Shown one piece after another: positions 54,728 through 64,000 of a DNA stretch of 64,000 nucleotides (the first letter of the stretch is position 1; the number at the start of each line of letters is the position of its first letter). Below the pieces are notes generated by a model. That model ran no database searches. It was not told the DNA's origin and saw only the letters and a list, made by a program, of their open reading frames with translations. Both the position numbers and the translations under genes were made by a program. Source of the stretch: Asterella californica (taxonomy: Eukaryota > Streptophyta > Marchantiopsida > Marchantiales > Aytoniaceae); assembly GCA_036924285.1 (NCBI GenBank), contig JAYKYS010000019.1, positions 3,162,001 to 3,226,000 of the forward strand, read 5' to 3'.

Positions 54728-55936
54728 CTACCCACTCAATACTAAGTACTGGGAAGATGTCTTCAAGTATTGATCGATCTGATCTTTCATCAGAAGCGAG
54801 TACTTGGGGTTGAGTCGATACTGCCTCTGTCGTGCAGGAACAACGCCTTCCAGCAAGTCAATGCAATGCTCTCTCAGTTCTCGAGGTATGTCTTTCATGT
54901 CTTCTATGGTCCAAGCGAAGACGTCCTCGAACTCCGTCAAAAGTTCTCTAAAGTCTTCCAACTGTTGGCCCTCGATCACCTTGGAAAGTTTCAGCTTCTT
55001 CCCCGGAGCAACCTCCATTTCTTGAAGATCATCAGGGTTTATCATTCCTTCAGTGTGACTGTACTCACTGGCACCAAAGTATTCCGGTTTGGGAGCTTTT
55101 TCCAATTCAGATTCGTCTTCTGGAAGATCAACTGTCAGATCTTCCAAAGGGAAAATGGTACTTTCGTCTTCTGGAAGATCAATTGTTAGATCTTCCGAAG
55201 GGAAGACGGTACTTTCGTCTTCTAGAAGCTCTTCTTCCGCAATTTCGTAGCACTCAATGTATCCACATATCACTTTTTTTGCTGTCTCTGCTACTTTTGT
55301 AGTACACAAGTTATTCACCACAAACTCATCATATCGTTCATCACTGTCAGAAGACGCAGTTGAGTCTTCCGACGTGTACCCCTCAATCGTAGAGGGAGTT
55401 TCACCTTGATGTCCAATCTTCATCCAAGGAAGTGAGACTTTGGTCTTCTCACATGGCTTGGGTGTAGGATTGGGAAACCTCAAACGATGTCTTCTCCAAT
55501 CGGTATTTACATTTGCAGCATACAGCCATGGTCTTCCTATCAACACCTGATATCAAACCTTAGCTACATGTCGCAAAATGATGTAAGTGAGGTAAAAAGA
55601 TACTCCCCAAATTACCGTCAAGACATCTTTCAGTTGCCCCAAAGGTCGTCTTCTGGTCTGGTCCGCCATTCAGAGGATTCTCGGAATCGGCTGGAACTCA
55701 ATGAAGCCTAGGACATGCGCAGTTTTTTCAATCATGATGTTAACTCCGAAGCCGGAATCAATGGGTACCTTCTTCAGAAGACAGCCATGGATCTCCATAT
55801 CAAGTTCTGGGGCTCCCAAGTCCTCATGCTCGAGTCTTAAGATCGGGGTGCTCTGGAGAAGTTTAGCTGTTCTCCTCTTCCTCTGTCTCACGGGAACAGC
55901 TTCCAGTCGAGGGGAGACACCATTCTGATCTTCCAT
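54728..55936 (-). pseudogene. Protease and linker of element G1
   Basis: Frame 55670-55936 holds ILRLEHEDLGAPELDMEIHGCLLKKVPIDSGFGVNIM, an Asp-Ser-Gly protease. Frame 54728-55546 starts LIGRPWLYAANVNTDWRRHRL and carries an acidic linker with a doubled STxFPxEDLTxDLPEDES unit, then the RT lead-in (EHCIDLLEGVVPARQRQYRLNPKYSLLMKDQIDQYL). It is the intact relative of fragment E (24495-24672, 35423-36070). Confidence 0.82.
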
Positions 55937-56125
55937 CCAAGGAAGCAGCTACTACATCTTCTCTGTTGGAAACACAGTCACTCTTCTGAAACGATCCCCT
56001 TATGACTTCTTGCGAGACTTGTGGAATCAGAAGGCGGATGTAACCTTCCAATAGCTTTTGGATGACAACGCTGGTTACAAGAAGCTGTTACATTCTGTTC
56101 TTCGAGGGGAAGATGACCTCTCCTC

Positions 56126-56191
56126 TCCACCGACTACGCCGGTTATTGGTGCTTCCTCCGCCGCTTCGCTTCCTCCGCCGTAGTCGGTGGA
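56126..56191. repeat. 13-bp inverted repeat between gag and protease of G1
   Basis: TCCACCGACTACG (56126-56138) and its reverse complement (56179-56191) flank a GC-rich stretch with a doubled CTTCCTCCGCCG. No counterpart is available for comparison. Confidence 0.8.
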
Positions 56192-56196
56192 GGAAG

Positions 56197-57143
56197 CTAC
56201 TGTACTATCTTCCGTCGCTTCTCCAGCTCTTCTTGCATGATCGCTTCAACTTCTTTCCTAATGTCAAGAGCAAAGTACTTCGGATCTTCTCGGTCATAAG
56301 CAGGAGAAGAAGGCCGCTCAGGGAAAGATGACCTCTCCTTACGCTGCTTCTTCTTCTTGCTCTCCTTCTGACGGGATTCTGACTTCCCTTTGCTTCTGGT
56401 ACTTACCTTGAATACTGCTTCGTCCAGGACTTCTTCTGAGGCCAACTGTCAGAATCCGGGCAAGGGCTCCAAACAGTGTCATCCGCCAAAGTGAAAGAGG
56501 AAGCTGTCTCAAGTGACTTCGTCTTCTGAGCTACAGTCGTCTTCTGCAGCTGAGGTTTCGTTCCTTCACGTTTCCCGGGGTCTGGTTCATCTTCCTCTAT
56601 ATGAAGACACTCTGTACAATCCCCAGGATCTTCTTCTTCTACCGTGATGTGCTGTACCACTGCTAGCTCGAGTTTAGAAGCTGATGCGGTTTTTGTAGGA
56701 GGCGTGGTTTCTGCAAATCTAACCATTTGTCATGGGCGCAAGGTCTGAGGACAATTTCTCGTGAAATGTCCTGCTTCTTTAAAGTTTCCACACAAGGGCA
56801 CTTGTCCAATCTGTCTTCTCGGATGAGGACAGGTGGACCAACAGTGTCCTGTCTCTCCACAATTGTTGCATGCTCCAGGAAGAGGGTTTAGAGATCGTTG
56901 TGATGAAGAAGGTTGCCAGGGCGTCTTGGTCTGTACATTATTAGTCCTGTCTCTAGGTGTATAACGATTATATTGGACAGGAGGCGTGAGAGTGAACGGT
57001 TGTATCGTCTCGATCTTATAGCAAGATTCCTCACTGGGATCGTGTAGATATCCCTCATCGTCTTTTTCCCAGCCTGCCCAATTGACAACTTGGTTCTGTG
57101 TACACTGATCTTTGGTGTGCCCGGAAGAGTTGCAAAGGTTGCA
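56197..57143 (-). pseudogene. Gag zinc-knuckle region of element G1
   Basis: Two intact zinc knuckles are read on the minus strand: CNLCNSSGHTKDQC (57102-57143) and CNNCGETGHCWSTC (56829-56870). A third, degenerate one (LCGNFKEAGHFTRNC) follows about 30 codons on, with Phe in place of the second Cys. Downstream is a Ser/Thr-rich and acidic region and a Lys-rich segment (KKKQRKERSSFPERP). Knuckles bind the RNA genome. Several stops interrupt the frame. Confidence 0.82.
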
Positions 57144-57221
57144 TCAAATGTTTGGCCGAGAAGCCGTAGGTTGCTTCCGCTTGTCCTTCTGGTTCAGAAG
57201 ATGAACCTTTAGGTCGACAAA

Positions 57222-58711
57222 CTACTTCAAAACTTCATCGATCCGAGGATCAGGTGCAGACTGAATGATCTGAGTCTGAAGAATCTTCTGCACAACTTCT
57301 TCCCTTGATCGCGTCTTCTCCTTCTTCTTCTTCCGTGTCTTCTTCTCTTGTTCAGAGTCAGGTTCTGAACTTTCGACAGTAGACTCTTCAGAAGTAGAGG
57401 ATACTTTCGAATCACTGTTATCAGTTTCAGTAGACTTGGACTTCCTTTTGGACTTCCTAGAAGACTTCTTCGACTTCTTCGACTTCTTCGAGGTCTTCTC
57501 TCTGCCTTTCGTCATATTTCGAGTGATGCTCGAGGTTTCATACTGCTCGGCATGCTTCTGTACTTCTACTAAATCATCACCTCCTCCTCTTCTGCAGTAC
57601 AACTCCATATCTTGAGACAATCCTCTCAAGTACCAGTCCACGGCTTGCTCGGCACAATAACCGAGACTTCATTGGTTATGAGAGATGTGATCCAGGAGGT
57701 CTGCAAACCTCTCTGTATAATCCCGCAGTAGTCTCTTTCTTCTTTCGTTCGAGCCTCTGAAGTTCTATGAAGGTCATCCGATCATAGCCCACTCCTGAAC
57801 CTCTTCAGAAAAGCTGTCTTCAGAGTAGCCCAAGCGGCCATTACTAACCCATCATCCAACATTTTATTCATCCATTTCCTTCCCTTCCCTACGATCAAAC
57901 TAGGAAATACACAGAGTCTATCGACATCATAGTCTTCCTTGTTGGCTCGAGAGATGGTCTCAAACATCGTGATGAAGTTGTCCACGTCAGCACCATCGTC
58001 GTACGGATGGTACTTCTACCGAGTGTGGGAAGCCATGTCGATTGCCGGCTGATGCGACTGCCAACTTCTTCCTCTCTAAGGCCTAGGTGGTGGAGATGGT
58101 CTTCTCGAAGGTCCAGGCCTGTCTGAATCACGAATGTCGTCTTATGAGTCAGAGCTACTGTCGCTGTCGTCTTCTGAGACGTCTGGAACGATCTCCTCTA
58201 GTCTTTCTTCACCTGAGAAGGCTCTTCCGCACTTGGGAAGACGTCTTCCGAGTAACCAGTACCAAAATCTACTTTATACACGTGGTCACCCGGTTGACTT
58301 CTGTCTTCTCCAAAGATTATGCTTGAGATGGAAGGCTCTTCCAACTCTACTGATCGGATCTTCTTGAGCTCTTCTTTCCTTTGGTGTCTCAAGGATATCC
58401 GATGCTCTCTAGAAGCGGTTCGTTGGGGTGAATGTACCCACTCAGGATCTTTACCCGTGCGTCTTCTGATTCTTCCTCTGGTTGGAGACATCCATCAGAG
58501 TGCTGAGAAGAGATGTCCCTCTTCTTCTAATACTAGATCTGGTAGACTGGATGTCTGAACAACCGGTCACAGGTTCAGAACGACTTCTTCTCCTGCTTCC
58601 TGTTGTACTCACTGCAATCTTCCAAGATCGAGTCTTCCAAGAAGCTCTCGGAAGCAGGGAAGCTGCTTCTTCCAGTTCCCCCTGATGTATCTCATCAGCT
58701 TCTGGTTGCAA
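57222..58711 (-). pseudogene. Gag of element G1
   Basis: Frame 57782-57985 reads ANKEDYDVDRLCVFPSLIVGKGRKWMNKML...WATLKTAFLKRF, a clear Retrotrans_gag domain. Frame 57222-57641 continues WYLRGLSQDMEL, then a long Lys/Ser tract and DPRIDEVLK. Upstream frames (58198-58491 and 58451-58711) are Ser/Arg-rich with no domain recognised. The gene is cut by frameshifts at about 57700 and 58150. The primer site lies just upstream. Confidence 0.83.
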
Positions 58712-58835
58712 TTCCTATCTTCTAGCAAGATAGAGTCCCACAACACATTCAACTACAATCGAAGTTAGTTCGGAATGAAACTAACTACTGGCACACAGAT
58801 CCAGGAAGCTTAGAACAGAAGTTACTAAGATGAAA

Positions 58836-58853
58836 TCCCCGGCATCAGCGCCA
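58836..58853 (-). promoter_or_regulatory. Primer binding site of element G1 (tRNA-Asp type)
   Basis: The minus strand reads TGGCGCTGATGCCGGGGA. Plant tRNA-Asp ends CCCCGGCAACGGCGCCA, giving TGGCGCCGTTGCCGGGGA as a perfect site, so this matches with a few changes in the middle. The site is 18 bases from the LTR. Confidence 0.75.
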
Positions 58854-58871
58854 CAAATGATGCTCATTATA

Positions 58872-60295
58872 TGTAGTGCCGTAGGATTACTCCTTTTGCT
58901 CATTTAGTATAAAAGATATCGTTCCCACAGAGGATTTGCACAAGTAACACTGTTCTAAGTTCTAAGATTTGTTCAAACACAAAAACACACGGGTTTTACC
59001 TAGAATTCCAATCTTCTCACAAAACCACACGGCTTCCAGACCCTTCAGAAGGTGCTCTAGACCTAAACAAACAACTACTAACTAAAATATCACACAACTA
59101 TCTACAGAGATTCTCGAGAAGACGCTTCCTGCTTCCAGGTCACTTCTTCTGGTCTTCTTAGTACTGTCTTCCCGAAGCAATTCTTGGCTTCTGGAGGATC
59201 AACTCGGCTTCTCACACCTCCAAAAGACTGCTCCTGCTTTGTAGAAGTCGACTAGCAACGGCTGTTACACCTTGATCTCTCACATTCCAACGAGTTAGAT
59301 TAATCACAGGTGTATGCCCCCTGTAGCCTTCCCAGACTTTTGCCTACGGAAACGGTCTTCCTGCAGCACTACAACGACATTCATCTTCACGGAAGCTCAA
59401 TAGAAGTCTCGAAAGCTCACTAGAAGAAGATAAGAAGATGGGGAAGATGGAGAAGAAGGGAAAATCCAAACGAGAGAAAAACAAGATGAAAATGAGAAAT
59501 TAATACTCCGACAGGCTTCTAGTCCGGATCTTGACTAACAAGCCATCCCTGCTTGTAATAATTTGGGGAGGAAGACCACAAACATACGTATAGTTACACA
59601 GTCTTTTACTTGAGGATGTCATCTTCTGCTGTGGGAAGAAGGCTTCTTTCTTCTTCTCTCGCTGCTCCGACTACTCTGTCTTCTGAGATCCCTTTACTCA
59701 TAGGACCGTCCGTACGTGGATCCGAAGTGCTCCACTGGATGAGTCAAGCTGCGAATCTGCACAACTACTGACAATCACCGCCACTCAAGAAAAATGCTTC
59801 TCGTGCACAATCGGGAGTGAATTCAAGGAAAACCACTACCCACGAGACACAGACAAAGCTTCTGCACTCAAATCAGCAATCCATTCCCCGAGAAGAATGC
59901 ACATTGGTGTTGGGAAGCTCACTCCCTCTACTTTCTGCTCCTACTCCTCGACACACCAGTTAAGTCAGCATGACTACACAAGGATGCCGTTCCTTGTTCC
60001 TAAACTGCTCACTACCTCTACCTACATCTTCGAACCACTGCTGGCAACGAGAGAATGCAGACCCCTTCGGTTTAATCCCAATCTATTCGTATGTCTCTCA
60101 CATCCGATGTAGTGTGCACTGTGCGTATGCGTCTCTAGTGTAATGTGTCCCTACTCACAGTGATGCGTATGTGTGTCTGAAAATCTACTCTTCGATCTTC
60201 CCTATGCACTTGCCTTGAGGCATAGAGGGTATCCCCTCCAAACCTCAACTACAACCAGGGAGAGATGGGCACTGTCAGAAGGCTGCCACCCCACA
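58872..60295 (-). repeat. LTR shared by elements G1 and G2
   Basis: This 1424-bp LTR closely matches 47094-48516. On its left is the G1 primer site, so it serves as 5' LTR of G1. On its right is a purine-rich tract and the 3' ORF of a second copy, so it is also the 3' LTR of G2. Confidence 0.85.
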
Positions 60296-60464
60296 TGCAA
60301 GCGGTTCCCTTTCCTGTTTTAGCCATCCACCTTACTACTCTTGCGCTGCCTACTCTGCCACATGATCACTTATCAAATATTACACTGAAACTGCCACCTC
60401 CTAAGATAACATGTTTGGTTCCTACTAAGTTTGGACAAGTCATCTTGTCTTCTGCGCTTGTTGT

Positions 60465-62520
60465 CTACTCTAATTGCTCGGATGCAATCTCCATTTGATC
60501 TGCTCCTACCTGAACTCCTAACTCGGCTTCTGATAAGCTGGGAAGCCCTGCGAATACCTCGGGTGTCACTGAGGTGGCTTCCTCCTCAACATTCGTAGTT
60601 GGCTCGCCTGGTGCTGCTTCGGAAGACGGAAGCGTCTGCTTCCCCCTGCGCTTCCTCGCTCTTCTGAGATACAGGTTCGACGATGGAAACCATGATGATC
60701 TCATAGGGGTCCGGAGAAGTCGCTTCCTTCACTCGAAACACATGGGAAGACAGCTCTTCTTCTTGTCTTCCAGAAGACACCTTGTCTTCAAGGGGCTTCT
60801 TTCGTGGTCTTCTTAGCTTCCAATGCTGTCACTACCAAGTGGACAGCGAGGTCGAACTCCTCCTTCTCCAAGTTTGATCCGATCGATGGTCCTGGGGCTT
60901 GGGAAGATGCAGTTGCAGCTGGCGGAATCGAGAGAAGACCGTAAAGCATCTTTACTCTCTTTTTCTGCCGATCTAAGTAACGGAACATGCTCTCCTTGCA
61001 CTCCACTAACATCGCTCTAGACTTGTCCCACTCCCTAGCTAAAGTAAGAAGCTTCCTACCCGCGGTGAAGTTGAACTTCTTCCGAAGCGCTTCCACCGTC
61101 TAAGCTAGCAACCCCTGCGCACGAGCTTCTTCTGCTTCTCGCTGCGTCTTCTCGGCTGCAATCTGCACTTCTGCGGCTTCCCGCAGTGTCTTCCAAGCCG
61201 TCTTCTTCTCTGCGAGGGTGGTGATCTTACCTCTGACCGGCAGAACTTCCTGGTCACGCTGCTGTAAACGCACCTGCAACTCCTGGTTGCTCTTCCTCAG
61301 CTGCGCTAACTCCTTGGCAGAAGCGGCTGCTTCCGCCTTGTACTTCGTTGCGAGCTTCTTCGTGGTGCGGAGGTTCCAGCGCTTCTATCTTCTTCTGGTC
61401 TTCTTCGTGCCGCATCAGGGTGCGCAGACCGAATCCATGTTGTAGTGACTTCTCCTGAGCCATTGCTCTCTTCTCCACCAACTCCATAGTTGGTTGGATC
61501 TCCGAGTGGAAGAAGACATTGAACTCCTCCATTCTTCTTCCCGCAGAAGAAAGACTATCTCCACGATCCGGACGGAGGTGTCTTCCTTGTCTTCCAGAGA
61601 CAAGGATGCCTCTTCTGCTGTTGTGGCCCTCTGCTTCTACGCGCGAGAAGAAGCTACTCTTCTCATCTTCCGGGGTGGAAGGTCTCTCCCCATGGCAGAA
61701 GCGGTCCTCTTTACTACGCTTCCTCGCATCGCAGTAGGAGTATTCATCCAACCTTCGTCTTTTGGAGTCTTCGGAAGACTCCCTGATGTTGCAGAAGCGG
61801 TCTTATGTGCAGCTCGGGTACTCAGGGGCTCCTCCTGAGAGTCATACTCCGATCTAGAGTGAATGATCGAGAAGAAGGTGGTCTTCCTAAGCACACTCCT
61901 AGGATCCATCTTCCTTGGTGATGTCGCGTCTTCTGACCCACTGGAGTCGTCTTCCCTCACCAGAAGCGTCTTCTGATGAGTACCTGGCCTCATCTGCGGC
62001 ATCAGAGTGAGAGGGGGAGTCATTACTGCTGCTCGGTCGTCTTTTCTTGGGGTCTCTTTTTTCTCCTCGTGCTGCCCTGTTGGTCCATATCTCACCAACT
62101 GATATTCCGTTAGGTCCCCCTTGGCCACGTACAAGTAACAGAAAAACAGAGTAAGATGTCCTCCTACCGGGGTGCCTAAGTACACCAACTCTGCCTGCAC
62201 ATATGTGTGGAAGAACGTGCCACAGTTGATGGGCAGTCCTTCTCAAATGGCTTTCAGGAATTCCACGTCCTGGTCTTCAAGGTATCTCGTCTTCTGCGCC
62301 TTTTCCTTGGGAAAGAGGTGAAGGAACAGCTTCGTCAAAAGACGCTTCTGCGGCTCTCGGTAAGCTTCGACCTTCTATCCGTTTCTTCCATGTCTGTCCT
62401 CCAGGAAGAGACAAGATGTGCTCCCATGCACATGTCACTTCTCCGAGATCATGGGTAGGATCTTTTTCTCTAATTCATAGCCCTTGTTCTCTGCTTCTGG
62501 CCTATGGAAAGCCATACGCC
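60465..62520 (-). pseudogene. Extra 3' ORF of element G2
   Basis: It is the counterpart of 48691-50766. Frames 61637-62246 carry AELVYLGTPVGGHLTLFFCYLYVAKGDLTEYQLVRYGPTG and a Ser/Thr-rich middle, 61254-61751 the helical part (MELVEKRAMAQEKS), 60788-61096 LRKKFNFTAGRKLLTLAREWDK, and 60465-60704 the tail SLSEAELGVQVGADQMEIA. Most breaks are at other places than in G1, so the ancestor had one long ORF. Upstream the sequence beyond 62525 departs from G1. Confidence 0.65.
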
Positions 62521-62529
62521 ACCAATCTG

Positions 62530-63298
62530 CTGTCCAGGAAGATGGTCTTCCTCAAGGTACTCCTGCCTTCACAGGTACACGGTTGCGGGGAGGTAATGCT
62601 GCCCAAACCTCCTCCTGAAGATCCTGGTCGGCGAGGTTCCAATCCCACAGGAAGAAGTCGAGACTCAACTCCTCGAGGAAGGGTTTGGTCTCGGTCAACT
62701 CTGCTGCCGGTAACACCAACCCTCGAGGATGCATCGACATACTTGAAACTCTGTTGCACTAAGCCACGTACTTACTGTGAGCCGAAGGCTCAATCCTTCT
62801 CAAGTTCTCATAGTCTAGTTTCCACTCTCAGAAGACGAATCTAGTCTTCTAGAAGACAGCTACTCCGTCTTTCGGGATTCTAACAGTGCTTCCTAAGTTC
62901 CTCTCATCTTCCGAGCTATAGCTAAACAATCCTAACTAAACATCGCATGGATTCCTAAGAAGACAACCCACCTTGCATTTCATCCTACTTTCTAACAGAA
63001 GATACAAGATATGCGAGAAGCATAGTGTATGAAAAGTTCAGAAGATGGTCGTGGGCTCCTACTGTGACAGTAGCCTCTGGGAAGATCCCCGGGACAGCTT
63101 CCGATTCAATAACATTCTCGGAAAACTTCCCGCAGCCAGGCTTCCCTTCACTGGTCTCACTTGTCTTCTGCTTCCTACACGCAATCTAACCTCACAACAG
63201 ACACAGGACATTCATACTCTGTTCTTCCGACTCCTCACCTCTCATACACACACAGAAGAAGCTTGCTGCATGGTGGGAAGACATGACCCTCGACCATT
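62530..63298 (-). other. Segment in G2 absent from G1, partly shared with G0
   Basis: G1 reads CACCAATCTACGTAAAGGACC; in G2 about 1.25 kb lies between CACCAATCT and GTAAAGGACC. The part 62810-63298 matches G0 (39920-40290). The part 62530-62800 has two overlapping minus-strand frames (for example LTETKPFLEELSLDFFLWDWNL) that look exon-like but are not recognised. Confidence 0.5.
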
Positions 63299-63687
63299 TG
63301 TCGTGCGCATACACATCGCTACACAACATACATCGCTGACAAAGGACACCACACATACACATAACACATGGACGATGTCATACACATACACAAGTGTATC
63401 ACAATGATAACAAGGTATGTACTCACTCCACCTGCCAACAGGCACTAGACAATCACTACAGTCGAGCCAAATCCACTCTGTGCTCGCAGAGAATCCAGAT
63501 CTCACTCTCAAGACTACTCACCATAGCCAGGAGCTTGAAGGCTCAACTTGAAGAACTGAGGTCTCCAAGCCCCTACCTGCGAAGTATACCCCTTGTGGGC
63601 ACTCTCACCAACTTGCCCTAACGGTCTTACCGGGGTCCGCCACTTCGCACTCGGTCAACCTAGCCGAGTCACCAAACTGACGTGACA
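63299..63687 (+). repeat. 389-bp solo LTR or small element L
   Basis: It runs from TGTCGTGCGC to GACGTGACA and is flanked by CATT on both sides (63295-63298 and 63688-63691). G0 shows the empty site (CGACCATTCTCTCC near 40290). No ORF is convincing. It is most likely a short solo LTR; its ends are similar in inverted orientation, so a small DNA element is possible. Confidence 0.8.
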
Positions 63688-64000
63688 CATTCTCTCCAGA
63701 TTCTGCCAGCAAGACTTCTCACAACTCTCTTCTAAGTTCGGGAAGAAGAAGGAATAGGCTACTATGGGTCGGACAGAAGAGACCCGTAAAGGACCTTCAC
63801 GTCTTCTCACGCATTCTGCCAGCTTTTCCAGTCTTCTAGTCTCTCTAGGAAGATGTGGATTTGAGAAGCTCGGAAGATCGAGAGGCGTAGGCCTGGTTCC
63901 CAACTTCTAGCTTCTCGAAACAACAAACAACTCATCAAGTCACTCAGGATTCGTACCAAACCTCTCTTAACACAAAAGAAAATCCAATCCACTCTCGATA
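63688..64000 (-). mobile_element. Element G2, continuing past the window
   Basis: After element L the sequence matches G0 to GGAATAGGCT (63758), then G1 from GTAAAGGACC (63787; compare 50753) to the window end (compare 50970). It is non-coding in G1. The rest of G2, including its pol, should lie to the right. Confidence 0.7.

Noticed and set aside
1..64000. Cellular genes, tRNA or rRNA genes, CRISPR arrays or operons.
   Set aside because: I found no intact non-transposon gene, no tRNA cloverleaf and no regular spacer array. Repeats are LTRs and local tandem repeats.

Overview
The window is nuclear eukaryotic DNA made almost entirely of LTR retrotransposons of the Ty3/gypsy type, stacked inside one another. 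I found no intact cellular gene, rRNA, tRNA, CRISPR array or bacterial feature. The host is most likely a streptophyte (a charophyte alga such as Chara, or an early land plant). The reasons are a chromodomain element primed by initiator tRNA-Met, an Athila/Tat-like element with a primer site matching the 3' end of plant tRNA-Asp, and a coiled-coil gene fragment that resembles a plant protein family from memory. The species call is weak.

Layout. 1-1479: end of element A (+) with its 3' LTR. 1702-6912: truncated element F1 (-). 7442-15489: chromodomain element J (-), whose right LTR is cut by LTR D1 (15490-17999, +). 18000-19638: LTR K (+). 19639-24494: element B (-), 3' half lost. 24495-36070: an old pol fragment E (+), split by solo LTR D2, which is itself split by complete element C (24728-33692, -). 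36071-42310: AT-rich remnants, LTR G0 with a divergent 3' ORF, and an inverted pol fragment H (+). 42311-47093: element F2 (-), with solo LTR I in its gag. 47094-64000: two G-family units (-) in tandem, sharing the LTR at 58872-60295; the second runs off the window.

How it works. A, B, C and F are one lineage: gag, a zinc knuckle, a protease with D-H-G instead of D-S/T-G, RT, RNase H and integrase. They share an unassigned primer site. A conserved slippery heptamer plus stem-loop apparently shifts ribosomes -1 from Gag-Pro into Pol. G adds a long ORF of unknown function between integrase and the 3' LTR. Most junctions that can be read fall on 4-bp targets with a central CG.

The most novel item is a pair of adjacent ~70-residue ORFs (a and b), themselves related to each other, inside LTR D1 and again inside LTR K. 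Protein sequence is conserved while silent positions and flanks have diverged, so these look like real small proteins carried in LTRs. No sequence search was possible; family names come from motifs read by eye.
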